Positions 31,601 to 44,399 of a stretch of 64,000 nucleotides of DNA are shown in pieces. A program made the translations under genes and the position numbers. How positions within the stretch are numbered: the stretch's first letter is position 1; the number at the start of each line of letters is the position of its first letter. Under the pieces are notes generated by a model that ran no database searches, was not told the DNA's origin, and was given only the letters and a program-made list of their open reading frames with translations. Source of the stretch: Gnetum montanum (taxonomy: Eukaryota; Streptophyta; Gnetopsida; Gnetales; Gnetaceae). Where the stretch lies: positions 227,813 to 291,812 of the forward strand of contig MNCI01017777.1 in NCBI GenBank assembly GCA_015680685.1, in the 5' to 3' direction.

Positions 31601-32870
31601 GTTCTTTAATCCTCTCTCTATTGGAGGTAAGATTTAAGTCATGGGAGTCAAAAACCTTTGGTTTATGACTAAAAAATTTTTAAAATTTTGCTAACTCCCT
31701 AGGGTATACTCATTAAAATAATATTAAAATACTTATCCTAAATATGGTTAAACATCACAAACAAGCTCAAACCTAACATGCCACTCCATCATGATTCCAA
31801 AGCTATAAATACTAAGGTATCAAAGCTCATTTCTTGTCTTTTGCTTCTCTTTTTCTTTTTTAGTTGAGAGCTCCTACTCCCTTAGGTAAGTGTGTTATAT
31901 TTTATTTATTATTTTGTGTATATGAGTTATCACTTCATCATGTGATGAGACTCTATTAGATTACTACCATGCTTTCACAAACTAGAATTGTTTGGTTAAT
32001 GTGGAGTTGAGTATTTGCATAATGATTAAAGTTTATGATTTTCTTTTATTTTTCCACTTTTGTATGTCATTAATTTATAAAATATCAAAAATATGAGTCA
32101 AATAATGAATCTATCTTAAGCTATTAAATTATTATATATTAAAATAGTTAATCTCTATTTAGTTAGATGTGTTGGGCTGCAAAGATTTGGTTATGTCTAT
32201 ATGACATGGTCTTGAATCATTAAGGACATAATTTAGGATCAATCTTTTATTACAAGTTTTAGAGAATGATGTGTTGCACTTGTATTATATTATGTGTGTG
32301 TACGAGTGTTACATCTGTCCCCAAGGTCTTGTGATGTGAGTATGCATGTATAAAATATTATAGTAACTATTATTTGATTTATTATTTTATTTGTATTAAA
32401 AAATACATAAAAAATAATAAAATTATAAAAACAATTTTTTCACTATGGGTACACAAGTTTCTTATATCATATATATTATATGTATCATAGCTTTATTTAT
32501 ATTTTTTAAATACAATGAAAACAAACAAGTAAATTATACAATTCACTCATGCATCTCTTTTAGGGTCAATGATTAGATCATTATGGATTGCAAATGATAC
32601 ATTGATTGTAATCTTGGCTAGGGGAGCTTCTATTAGTAGTTATGCATTTCAAAAAAGGGGATGATAAAATTTATCTAAATAAGATATTTATATACTAATG
32701 TAATAGTAATATTTTTTTCAAGCTATTGAATGGTATTATAAAATCTCTACTTAGTTAATGAACTTAATAATATAAGATATGTACAATTTCTAAAGTAATA
32801 TTTAGGTGTCATCATTTTACTATAGACTTTTACACCACCTTAAAATATCCTATTCATAAAAGATTCATAT
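31600..32870. other. AT-rich, possible LTR promoter, no gene
   Basis: Contains a TATA-like GCTATAAATACTAAGG at 31803-31818 and a downstream TTAGTTGAGAGCTCC block that would fit an LTR of another family, but no boundaries or partner could be set. Nothing coding recognised. Confidence 0.3.
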
Positions 32871-33480
32871 AAAAAACAATTCTTTACTTTGTAGATTTTT
32901 TCAAGGCATATGATTTGATTACTTAAAGAAAGTAATGGAGGTTCTAGGATAATTTAGAAGTTCTCATGACATTATTATTGATTATTTGAAAACAAACTAT
33001 ATAAATAGGTATGCATCTAGTTCATATAAAGACAAGAAAGTATCTTATTTAATAATCTTTTTGGTGTAAAAAATACCTTCTTTTTTCTAATCTATTAGGG
33101 ATCTTTATTAATGAACTTGATTAGTGAATAAAAACTAGATTAGATATAATTATACATTTGCATGGATGAGAGTGTAAAAACTCATTGTAGACTATGTTGG
33201 TTCTACTATGAACTTTGGTTACTCATACTAAACTCATTCTACTTACCCAAGTTATGGATTGCAAATAAGACAAAGAAATAAATTCAGCAAGTCCATGTTC
33301 AAAGTAATAGAATGTCATATTTATATATGGAAATGTATCAAAAATAAGTAAAATCATGAAGATAAAGCTTAAATTTCAAGAAATGGCAAAGTTCAAGTGA
33401 AGACAATTTAGCTCTTTTATAAAAGAGGAATCAAAGCCATAAAAACTCTATTTGGAACATTATATCACATAAGACAAGAT
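32870..33480 (+). pseudogene. RTE-type LINE reverse transcriptase fragment
   Basis: Plus-strand frames read LYFVDFFKAYDLIT (family VDFKKAFD.V), then a degraded block leading to FSNLLGIFINELD (family SPTLFGLYIDELE), then LVTHTKLILLTQVMD and RGIKAIKTLF. This is the RT region of the same LINE class whose tail lies at 783-1105. The GVKQGCPLSP and ADD boxes are mutated. Short, stop-ridden. Confidence 0.5.
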
Positions 33481-34960
33481 AGAAAATTATAATTGATTTG
33501 ATTTTATTAAGTGGTTGATAGGTTGATGTATCTCTCATGTTCCTTTAATTTCCAATCCATTTTTCATAAAAATTTCTTTATTTCATCATTGACCATTATG
33601 GTCCCATCATTTAGATATAAATATGAGGGAAAACTATGATTGCAATGATTCTTTAATAATAAGAAAGATTGATTTATGAATTTGTTGTACATTCCACATT
33701 CCAAACTTTATCATATCTTCATTCCATCAATTTTTTTGTTTTCAATATCTCATTCATCCATTATTTTTATCATCTTACAATTAACCATAATTTTCCAACA
33801 TCTGCATCAACAACTATCAGAAGCATCATTCACAAGTCACCATCATCATTTTTTCCATTAAATTAGTTTCATTAATTTTATTACAAATTTTTTCTAGTAG
33901 TAATTTTGAAAGTTTAAAGTTCATTAAAGTAGGTTCCATCAATCTTCCCACAAAATATAATTGAATTAGTTCAATTTAGTATAAAAAATTATTTAGCAAC
34001 TCAAGGTGATTTGAGAACCAAGGGACCATCACTTAGAGGGATGGTAAGGTGCTTGTTTCTAAAGTTTTAAGGCTTATGTTTGAGCTTGTGTGTAGCCACT
34101 CAAAAGAGGCTAGGTTTTTACTCATCTATTAATCCTCCTAGGACCTGGAGTGTAGGATGAGCATTAAATGTCTAGGTAATAATATTTTATTAAATTTTTT
34201 AGTAGTTTAAGGTGACTTCAATGAATCATGTTTTACTTAAATCTAGATTTAGAATCTTATGATTTTTATGAATTTTGGTTTGATCATGAATTTGTTTTGG
34301 TCTTTTGATATGTCAAAACCTTAGAAAATGAAGAATGTGGAAAATATGTTTTTATGATCTTGTAGGAATAAGAAAGAACAAAGCAAGAACACATTGGAAT
34401 TAGAACAACAACATGATGACTGAGATAAGAAAATGATGGAAAGAGCTTAATATTAGAACAAAAGCCTATTGGTGTAAAGACAAGGACTCCATGAGAACAA
34501 GATAAGAGCCTAGATGAAGAAATCATGTTTGAGATAAGAGCTTCAGGGTATTAAAATGAAAAGCAATATGAGTCCAAGATGAGAGCTTAGTTGACATGAC
34601 ATCAATTTTTAACCAAGATAAAAGTTTTCAATGATGCATGAAGTCAAATAGACATGTTCTAGTATTTTCCTAGACATACCAAATGATCAATAGACATCCC
34701 AAAAGAGAAAGCTTAATTTTAGGCTAGACGTTTCAACAAAAATGGCAGATGTCCCAATTGCTATTAAGAAATCCTAGCTAGGATGTTCAAAGTGATACAT
34801 CCTAATTTCCTATGGGACATTTGAAACACCATAAAAATTTGCATGTTATGGCTAGTTTTCATCATGTAGCTTTCACCCCATGAAACTTGACGTAAAACTT
34901 CATTGTAAATGTGATGATTGTAATGCATGAGGTGCAACCTCACATATTCCATACTTTTGG
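33481..34960. other. Repeat-like, unassigned
   Basis: Contains a TATA-like GATATAAATATGAGGG at 33614-33629 with C/T-rich sequence after it, as in an LTR, and purine-rich stretches with GATAAGAGC-type words at 34300-34620. No coding family or LTR partner identified. Confidence 0.3.
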
Positions 34961-36180
34961 AGATAAAAATGCCTCATAAGTGGTCAAAGCCTTCTTCTCC
35001 AAGTGAAAAAGGTTACTTAGTGTTTATATTTAGGCTTGGAGGGGTCAAAAACATTATTTGGAATCCAAGAATGGAAATTTGATGGGTTTTATGAGGAGTA
35101 CACACTTTTATATGTTGGAAACATTTGCATGGGGTAAATCTCACCTATTGCTAGTGTGGATGGATGGGGGTTTCTCCCTAAGCATGGAAACCTTACNCCA
35201 TGGAGATAGCATACCCCCAATGTGGAAACCACAAAATCCAAATTTCATCACTCCATGCACTCCAACATTGATCAGCCACTTTTGAAAATGTGGTAGATGG
35301 CTCAGCATGGAAGATTCATCTCCAATGTAGGAGGTATGCATCCATTACTATTTATAGTAAATGGAATGGCCATGGTGGATTAGCACTTAATATATATGGT
35401 AACCCCCAAATTTGGGCACCCATCTCACCTATGCAATGTAGAAATTTACAGCAATTTGACAACCAATTTGTAGTGATTATGTAGCCAAATTATAGCCATT
35501 TTGTAGCACCATTCATAGCCTAAAACCTATAAAAAAATAGCCCCAAATACCATTTATGGGTTTCACAATGTTTTGTAATTTGATACCACTAGCATTGTTT
35601 TAGATTCTTTGGCAATTGTAGACCTTTGGCATTTAAGCATTCAAGGGCCCTTGCAATCTCCCATGCTTGAATTCTCTTAAGCCCTAGTATGAAAGCATTG
35701 TAGCCTTTGCAACCCCTCTAAGACTTGTAAATTTTTGGTGTCAACATTGCATTTCTGGGACTCCAAACCCATAGCATGGAGCAATCTGGTAGCTAAATTT
35801 TTCACTTTTCTCACCCCTAGTAGTGATCACATTGTAGGTCTATATTTTATAGTAGATAAGGTTTGATAGCATCGAGAGTGGCTTAGTATTTGGATCATGG
35901 AGTAGATCACATCAGCTTTAATAAGCCCTAAACTCCTATCCTAATGAACCCTCCTTTGCTCTCTCACAAGTATTTCTTATACACATTTTTGAAAGTCATT
36001 TTTATTATTTCAATAAAGTTTTAAAGTTTCATTTTTGTATGTAATCTACATTTGATTTCCATTTTACAAATCTTTAATTTTTGTAATATATTTTGTCAAC
36101 TATCCATTTTGCATTTCATAAGTCCCTAAGTAATTTTCTAGACCATCCAGGGCACCTCAAATTCTATTTTTTTTGGAGGC
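34960..36180 (+). repeat. Probable 5' LTR of element F (partial boundaries)
   Basis: U3 contains GCTAGTGTGGATGGATGGGG, CCCTAAGCATGGAAACC, CCATGGAGATAGCATACCCC and AGCATGGAAGATTCATCTCC (35150-35335), followed by a TATA box AACCTATAAAAAAATAG (35525-35541). F gag follows from about 36900 on the same strand. I infer an LTR from this order and from similarity of its U3 motif to the array inside F. The start, end and primer site were not determined. Confidence 0.45.
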
Positions 36181-36900
36181 TATGAGGATTTAGGGTCGAG
36201 GCTACTACACCAAATTCATTGATTTTCTAGCAATCAAGTTTTTCAATTACAATAGCTTTCTAGTGCTAGAAAGAGGGTCTCTACTCAATTTTTTTATTAG
36301 ATATGTCTCTCCCATAGTTAAAATTACAAGTTGAAGGCCTTTCTTAATTGTTTACAACCAAAATTTTGAAGAACTAATTCTAATCTTTCCCCCCTGTGAT
36401 AGATACTATAGCATGGAAGTTGTAGGTGGTTGGATGTTGGCTTTTCACAAAATGTTTTATGAAATTTTCAGCCCAAAGCTAGCGTTTAAACCTTTCACCC
36501 TTTTTTATTTCTTTTCTACCAATTTTTTCTAGTTTCAAAAATGGATGGTGCAACCCTTCCTAAAATCATCAAACTTTGAGAAGTTAGCTTCCCCCACCTT
36601 TCCTAGCTAAGAAAATTGATAGCTTGCTAAAACCAAGTTCTAGTGAAAAAACACCAACTTTCCACTTTGTTTTTCAACCATTCCCCTCTCATCAAAATTT
36701 GATTAGAAAGGTATGAGATTCCCTCCATCTCACCCCCTCCCCCCCTTTTTTTCCTTTTTCTATACCTAGCATAGAGGTAGTTGGAAGGCTAGCGTGCATG
36801 AGGCTTAACACCAACACTCCCATCTTTCTATTTTTGGTAAAGGGGTAAATCCTAGCCAACAAGCTATGAGGAGTTATCATCCCAAAGATCCTACTATCAT
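36180..36900. other. Leader-like stretch before F gag
   Basis: No coding motif seen. Two TTTCTAG..CTAGAAAG repeats occur near 36220-36275. The primer site of F should be here but I could not recognise one. Confidence 0.35.
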
Positions 36901-36939
36901 TGAATATAGGAAGTATTAAAGGATCAAGGAAAAAATATT

Positions 36940-38017
36940 GATTTTTTGGTCATAAATGAAGATCAATATAACTACATTTGTGCCAAAATACAGGTTAGCA
37001 TGCTAATTTTACATTTGAATGTAGAAGCCAAAAGAAAGTTTGAACTCATCCACCATAATGGTAAGGAGTACATCCCTTCCTCCTATGAAAAAATACCTCT
37101 AAATAATATCTATGTGGATATCCTAGCCTAATTGATTAGGATGGAGGAAGAAGATGGCAAGCATAGCTCAGCAAAGCAATAGGAAGAGGAGGATGAATTT
37201 TGAATAGAATTTGATTCCAAAAACATCCTAGGGGAGATTGCTCTAATAAGAAACCATCAAGGCCATTGAGCCTTTCTTCATGCCTTTATTTTCTCCATGG
37301 GAATCTTCCACTCCCTCCTACTCTACCATGGCTAACCCCACACTAGTCACAACCATGCATCAAACTCAATCAATGTTATAGCCCATGACCTATAATCCAT
37401 GGGTATCTTTTTCTACACAACCCCCATCTATACAATCATTAATGATGGTTTTCACCACCACAAACACACTAACTACCCATGCAGGTCTCACCAAGAAACC
37501 TCAAAAAACTTATGGGTGACACATCCTCTTTACCTCATTTGTGCCTTAGGTATAGACATAAATCTCATTTTCTTCTTTTGGCCCACAAGATTTGATGATA
37601 ATGCAACCACTTCCTTCTACCTTGCAACCAATAGTGAGGCCACAAGCCTTACAAAAAACACCATAGGCATATGTATAAATCCTATATATAATGGGGCCAC
37701 CGCAGGGACTAGATCAAGCCTTCCAAATGATCCAAGCCTTGACAAAGGAGTTAAAAAGGCTTAAAGCCTCTACTTCTCAAAGTGTTAAGATTATAGAATT
37801 CTACTAGGATGATCTCATTAGTCCTATGGTCGACCCTTGAAATTTCCTCTTAGTGTCCCTATTCCCTAGTTTAGCAATTATCTTTCAATTTGAGAGTTTA
37901 CTCTTATAGTTATGGCCTCATACCATCATGAGGATTTTTTTGATGTTCCTAACTAGAAAAGCACTTTATTAGTACCACACCTTACCAAGAGGATCCATAA
38001 CCTCTTTGGAGTACTTG
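36940..38017 (+). pseudogene. gag of element F, first part
   Basis: Open stretches at 36946-37131 and 37399-37764 and a weak match near 37880-38017 to the central Tat/Ogre gag region (a block equivalent to FP.SL.G.A..W...L, then I.S.E.L). The reading is cut at 38017-38022 by the insertion of C, and the next expected block appears in the same frame at 49275, on the other side of C. A Ser/Thr/Pro-rich stretch precedes it. Several stops. Confidence 0.5.
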
Positions 38018-38022
38018 ATAGC

Positions 38023-38128
38023 TAATGAGTGGTGAGGTACCCCTACACCCAACCATACGAATCACAAGTGTTCATGTGCAATTCGGTCGAATTCCCTGGA
38101 GCTTGTAGTTTCTAGTGCACTCCTAGGA
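38023..38128 (-). repeat. Residual 3' LTR end of C
   Basis: Matches the first 105 bp of the right-hand LTR (plus-strand TAATGAGTGGTGAGGTACCC against TGATGAGTGGTGAGGTACCC) and then breaks at about 38128 into ORF3 sequence. U3, the promoter and the polypurine tract of this LTR are deleted. Confidence 0.8.
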
Positions 38129-38169
38129 TTGTGCATCATTCATGTAGCTTCATCGATGTGGATCAAAAT

Positions 38170-40868
38170 AGGCACATCCCAAGGACATGGGATTGCTAGA
38201 AATAGCTCTTTATGTTAATGAACTAAGCAATGAATTATTTGTATTCAATGTTGGATGCTTTGACTATATCCTTTAGATCTTGGTAATCATTCATCCTTTT
38301 GGCTAGGTTCTCAGTAGTTGATTGTTGATCTATGAATTTTTCTCTAAGAACTTTGAATTTAGCATTTTTAGTCTCAAGCTTCTACTTGGTGTCTTTATGG
38401 TGCTTGAACTCCACCTTGTATAACAAATATGATCTATTCACTTATTTCTCTAACTCTAACTATAGTCATCCAATAGTTAACATAGCCAAGTTCACGTAAC
38501 AGAGATTAGCCAACTCCATGTACTCTATCATTTCTTCTATTTGCAACTCCTTCAATTGAATCTCTACTTTTTTGTAAGCATCAATCCCATCAATGATGGG
38601 TTGCCAAACTTCTTTCCTTTGTTGCAGTTGTTGAAGGGCTTCATTTATTTTTGCCTTCACCTTTTTGATGCACTTTTCATTTACTTCCTTCTATAGGCCA
38701 ACCTAGTCTTTGTAATGATTCTTTACTCTTTCAAACTTGAGAGCCTCATTTTTCTAGGTGATGATCTCAATGGCAAACTTCTAGCATAAGACTCAAACTC
38801 TCTCCATTGATAGATTTTGATTCTCGATAGCCAATCTGCTTAACTCAATGTTCACCATGGTAAGCTACTCCTACTATTGATGAATGAATTCTTACATCTA
38901 TTCCTTCTACGCATCAACATTGTGCAAGCGATGGTTCTATGTGGTCAAAGCCTCATTCTCTTGGGACATTTGAGCCAAGTCCTTCTGAATTGAATATGTC
39001 TTTACCTCTACTATGAACTAGTTAAATATGGCTATTATTGCCTCCTCCTCAGCCTTTCTGAATCATTCTTAAAACTATTAGAAAGCTTTATCTTTGGCTA
39101 TTTTTGGGCTAAGGATTGTAGGATCAGCATGGCAAGCATGTAATTCGACAACCTCCATGAACAAGCATTGATTTTATGCTTGAGTTATTTTGAGTTGCCC
39201 CTCTAGGATGATGCACTTGTCCTTTGCATCCAATAGCTCCAACAAGGTTATAGTGATGTTTTCTAGAAAATCGAAGATATTCAGAATCAGTTGCCCAATC
39301 CCCACCAATCAATCTAGCAATTCTTCATGTTGGGCTATATTCAACTTTCTACTTACCATGCCTATAGACATCTTCACATCTTAATGTGTAGATACGTCTA
39401 GTATAGATGCCAAAAGTTCATTTAGTGATTTGGTGACATAGTTAGCAACTACCTCAACTACCATGTCCTACCCTTGGTGCTACATCACTAGGATAGTTTC
39501 TCCTTCACCTTCCTTCAAATGCACTAAAAAGGTGGTGGCATTCCTAGAGATTTCTGAGAATAAATGGTGTTGTGAGAAGGAAACTATCACCTCTTGAGCA
39601 GTGGGAACTAACATCATGGGAAATTGCATTCATTGGACACAGAATATTGTCCCAGCCCTCTCCATCTAACTAATTATTCAATCCACTTCATTAAGGTGAC
39701 TTATTACTGGTCTATATAGAAATGGATCCATGCCACTCATCCCTACACATTGCTCTTGCTCACTTAAGAGTTGCTCTCATATTTTGTGCAAGCACTGAAT
39801 GGCTATGCAAGCCTTTGACATTATTTGTTGAGTAGGCATTGGTGGTGGCAACTACTCCTCTTATTGAGTTATCATTGGCATTTTTTCATTCATAATTTTA
39901 GAGCATGAAGCCAAAGGAGCATGCTTGATTTTATTGTTGGAATAGTGGATGATTCCTACCTTTTTGCAGAGATTTTGGATGAAGCATGTAAAGGGCATGG
40001 TTTTCCTTCCAAGTTCTTTTTCCTTAAAAAAATTTTAAATCTCCACATAGATGAGTTGGTGAAGGTTCATAAGAAATTTTCTACTTAGGAAGCCACATTC
40101 TTGGGTGGAGAAGGTAGTTACCTTGCTAGGCCTCATCATTGGATTGAGGTGATCAGCCACAATTTTGAAATAGATGCACTCCATCAGTGTGAGCGTGTCA
40201 TGCTCCTTACGATCAACCACGTAGCATCATTGAGTCCACTTCGTTTTGGCCTTAGGATCATCTTTTGATGATAGCTCTGCCAACTATGTCCCAATGTTAG
40301 GCAACCCTAGTGCCTACAAGATAGCTTCAACTAAGTAGAATATTTGAATATCCTTGATCTTGACTATGCATCGTGGCATTTGATTGTTCTAGAAGAGATA
40401 TGTCTCTCCCATGTACCATTTACCATTGGCCATCTATAATCACATGGGAGAGGTTTGTAGTTGTGCTTTGACTATGGCAGTGATGATTGGCCACATGGAA
40501 GAGGTTTTTAGTTATGTTTTGACTTCTACTAGAGCATTTCCTAGGAATGACATGAAGTTCATTTCTCGAAGAACTAATCATTGAATCTCTTAGGACATAA
40601 TGATGTCAAGGTAGGCTTGAATCAAAATGACTTTAAGCCTTGGCATGGGTCCTAGAACTTCTCCTTGCTATGATTACTTAGTGGGTGCTTCTTCTTCTAG
40701 AATTTATTGAATAGATTCCACTTTGGGCTGCTTATGAAGAGGTCTTGTTCCATGGGTTGCCTCTATTGATTCTTGGGCTCATTCTTGTTGGCCCCTTCTA
40801 GCTTTGGCCCACTTCTCCCTTAGCTGAGAGGGTTCTCTTTTTTGTAAGAATTTCAATTTTGGTTTCAT
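38170..40868 (-). pseudogene. ORF3 of C: transposon-protein-like domain plus coiled coil
   Basis: ATG at 40866-40868 directly after the acceptor GTGATTATAG; begins MKPKLKFLQKREPSQLREKW. The domain core TMPFTCFIQNLCKKVGIIHY (near 39950) aligns with LPFPCLIRKLCQQAS of B. The frame 40035-40220 encodes the preceding segment with STQECGFLSRKFLMNLHQLI. From about 39400 the sequence is rich in Glu, Lys, Leu and Gln with heptad-like spacing; frame 38466-38660 has EALQQLQQRKEVWQPIIDGI. Same layout and length as in B. Many stops. Function unknown. Confidence 0.65.
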
Positions 40869-41317
40869 CTATAATCACTATGAGACCATGGGTTAGCAAT
40901 TGTTGTGTAACATGAAGTAATTGGGATACCTTTATCTCTTAAGGACAGTTACACTTGGCTAAGTTGTAATTATGGCTAATTTGATTACTCCAATTATTAT
41001 TTATTTATGTGTTATTATTAATAAATCATCTCAAAGGTTTTTGAAAGGGTTAACTTTTGAAAAAATTAATGTTTGTATATTGTTAAGGTTATTAACCCTT
41101 TAGGGAAGTTGATTTTTTAAAAAAAAAAATTCATCAAAAACCTTAAGGTTTGTATCCCCCTTGATAAAGAGATTACTTTTAGCAAATGTAGGAGTGAAAA
41201 ATAGAGTGATTTGGACAAACAGTTAGGAAGTTATGGGCTCTAGAAGGTTTTGGGCTCTGAAAAATGGCAAAAACTCCTCATGTGTTATGAGGAAAATGTC
41301 AAAAATTTCTAAGTGCA

Positions 41318-41425
41318 TGATGGTATATATAGGATTTTTGTATTGTGTCCATGAGGCCTCATGGATGGGGCCTCATTGACATGATCAACTGCATTGACAA
41401 GGCCTCATCAATGTAGCTATTGACC
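41318..41425 (-). promoter_or_regulatory. Internal promoter-like block of C with own-U3 palindrome
   Basis: CCATGAGGCCTCATGG (41349-41364) is a perfect palindrome; near-copies TGGGGCCTCATTGAC and AAGGCCTCATCAATG flank it. On the minus strand these are followed by a TATA box CCTATATATACCAT (41320-41333). The U3 of C has TGATGAGGCCTCATCGATG upstream of its TATA box. The GAGGCCTC core is absent from the LTRs of A, B and D. Confidence 0.65.
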
Positions 41426-41710
41426 ACCATAAATGATTGTTGACTTTGGTCAAAGTTGCAAAATGCAAAAAAAAAAAATTGAATGAAATTGGGATCAAAT
41501 GAAAGCTCACAAGGCCAAGAACACTATGAAAATATGAGAAGATGGTGTTGAAATTTGTAAATTTGGAAAAATGGAGAAAAAATGATTTGGAGAATGAATG
41601 AAATAAAAGGTTAAGAAGTACTGAGTGGAATACACAATGGAATATGCGAAAGAGAGGATTATGGTAATGTTGAATGTAAGGAAACATAACTAATCAATTC
41701 AAGAGATATG

Positions 41711-41738
41711 CAAGTAGGTCATCCCCATAGCAGGCTCA
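41711..41738 (-). promoter_or_regulatory. Conserved box 2 (copy in C)
   Basis: Minus strand GAGCCTGCTATGGGGATGAC, then CTACTTGC. About 745 bp after box 1 and about 395 bp before the internal TATA box, the same spacing as in A and B. Confidence 0.55.
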
Positions 41739-42460
41739 TGCCCTTGTTGCCCTTGCTTAACCCCAACTAAGGATTTCTGGGGACCCACAATTGACTAATG
41801 GTCATGGAAAGTTAAGGACCAACCAAAAAGAATCTATCCAAGAATTCAAACACATCAGACCAAGACATAGAGCATAACATAGGACCCGACAATGAGGTGA
41901 GTTATGGTAACATGGATGGATGATAGAGAACGTTGAATGGAGTTCCAAATTAAGGTCATTAGATGTCCTTTGTGGAATTTGTGTTTAAAATGACCTGAGA
42001 AGATCCATCCTTAGTCCAAACCAAAACCAACCACTTTTAATGACTTTGCATCATCACTCTAAGATTGATCCACCCACATGAGCCATGAGAGTGTTTCCAT
42101 AAAATAACCACCATTCCATAAGGTGAAAAAAAGGGAGAAGTAGGAACTAAGAGAGGACCTTCATGCATAGGTGCATGTCTTTTTAGTTCCATAACTAGTG
42201 CTTTTAGCTTGTCTATTTGTCTAAGGGATGTTCTTCGAATTCTCATTGTTTTTCTTTTGAAATGGAAACCAGAACATGCAAGAACTTATTCATTTATTTC
42301 CTCTAAGGGATGTGCTTTGAATTCCCAACACTTTTTTGAAATGGAAACCAGACCATGTAAAGACATTATTTGACTTCCTATTAGTGTTTGGAATGGAATG
42401 GTAAGAAGTCTGTGAAAAATACTCAAGTGCTTAAGCAAGTAGAAGAGTACAAAGAGTATT

Positions 42461-42481
42461 GAGTCCCCTTGAAGTCACATC
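42461..42481 (-). promoter_or_regulatory. Conserved box 1 (copy in C)
   Basis: Minus strand GATGTGACTTCAAGGGGACT, then C, against TGTGACATCAAGGGGACTTG in B. Confidence 0.55.
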
Positions 42482-42999
42482 ATTTACAACTCTTTGAATC
42501 CTTCCTAATTTTTGAACTACCAAGGTAACCAATTGATTAAAAGCTTCTTTAATGGAAGGGATCTCAAACTCCTAAAATAAGGAAAACCATAGAGTTTATC
42601 AAATGGGTAGATGATGTGGACTCACTACCTATTCCATGAAAAATAAATCATATCAAAGTTACAAGAGAACAAAATTTAGAAATAGAATCTAGACATTGAC
42701 AATTACAACATCAAGCATGAACCATTGTTAGTAAACAACAATAATGGAATTGTGGCCTATGGAAATAAAGTAATTTTATTAATGAAAAGGAGGAAATATC
42801 ACACTTGAACAAAAAGGATAGTAAAATATATATGAAAGTGTAAAATAATCAAGAAAGGTTTAAAAGTAGTAACAATGGTATAAAATTAGAAAAAATTGAA
42901 AATCAAAAAATTTGTAAAATAAATAAGTTCTAAAATCAAAAACATGGAAAATAAAAAACCAAAAAAGTGAGAAGCCATATGGATTGTTAGCATGAATGG

Positions 43000-43939
43000 C
43001 CATCTCATCCACAATTGAGTTGAAAGGAATAGATCAAAAAAATCAAATATGGTTTTCCATCCATCGAGATGGTAGTTACACTGGCCTATCTTGGTTCGAG
43101 GCAAGGTTTTACTTATTGGATGTTGACCAACTACTTTTTATTTGGTCTTTTAGGTTTGTACATTAACATGGACCCAAAAGAAAAGGTTTGATCAATTATA
43201 TAAGGTTCCTCCCACAATATTTAAAATTTTTCCTTTTGAGGTACATGTGTGGGGTTCCAATAGAAAACCTTATCTTCTAGTTGAAGTTTTACCTTTCATA
43301 TTCTTAGGTCATGACATTGCTTAATGAATGCCTTATGCACCTCATTCAAAGATAGGGCCACTAATAAATTTTCATCTAGCACATTAACATTGATCAATTT
43401 TTCTTTTTATGCTAGACTTAGGTCAAGATTTAGATCATAGGCTATTGAGAGTGTATGAAGCTCAGATTGAATTGGGAGTATTGGAAGTTTTCTATACATT
43501 AACTTGTAGGGATCCATGTTGAATGGTAAGCCTAGAGGGCATTGTTAAGTTTTGTACTCCAGTCTTTCCTATATTTGCTAATGGTCCATATTAGTATTTT
43601 TGTGATCTCCTAGTTAGTTACCTCTACTTGACTATTAGCTTTGAGATGGTAGGGTGTTGTTAATTTATGTTGAACCCTCAAGCATTGCATTAACTTTCTA
43701 AAAGTGGCACTTGTGGAATGAGTTCCATTGTCAGAAATTAGTGAATGTGCCAACCCAAACCTATTTACAATATTTTGTTGTATAGATCTAGCAATAGTGG
43801 ATGATGTATAATTAGTAACAACTACTACTTCTACCCATTTTTTGTAGTAGTTGACTACTACAATAATATAAGACTTTCTATTGGACATGGATCTAATGGC
43901 ACCCATGAAGTCAATGCCCCACATGTCAAAAGGTTCCAA
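43000..43939 (-). pseudogene. Integrase of C
   Basis: Open from 43939 to 43610: MWGIDFMGAI has the first catalytic Asp, ISDNGTHS the second, and NSQVEVTN the Glu, so the D,D-E positions are all present even though VAVDY has become VVVNY and the family YHPQTNGQ has become YHLKANSQ. After a frame change, IPFNMDPYKLMYRK-type sequence (family P.GMSPYRLVYGK) and the C-terminal block with LEDKVFYW..KEKF continue to about 43150. This is Athila-type integrase. Confidence 0.85.
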
Positions 43940-44399
43940 TGGTTGAATCCACTATTGAGGACCTTACATGTGAGTAGTCATGCACCCATCTCATTGATAA
44001 CATTCAAAAGATTTGATAAAATAATGAGCATCCCTGAAGATGGTAGGCCAATAGTATCCTACCATCAAGATTTTTATGGCCATGCATCTCCTTGCATAGT
44101 GACCTCTGCAAGGTCCTTCATGATCATCCTAGAGAATGCACAGTTGATCTTTTTTAGAGACACACCAATGAATTAGGCCATCAATGCACACCTTGTAAAG
44201 ATGTTTATTGATTTCCACGAAGTATTTGGCTCAATGAAAAGATTTTTGCGTCCTTCTAAAGTCAAAATATTATGGCATATCCTAGGTGAGAAGATAAGTG
44301 AGGATTCCATTATACCATGTTGTTTCTATAGGTGTTTGTTCATTTATTGCTCTTGTAAAGAAGAGTTCATCCAGAAACTGATTAGAGAGTAGGTTATCC

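Noticed and set aside
36692-37131. Separate cellular gene before C
   Set aside because: The plus-strand frame fits the leader and gag of F, and the minus-strand frame crosses a C-rich run with no motif.
43943-44392. Plus-strand open frames in C
   Set aside because: They lie antisense to the interval between RNase H and integrase in pol and resemble no family.
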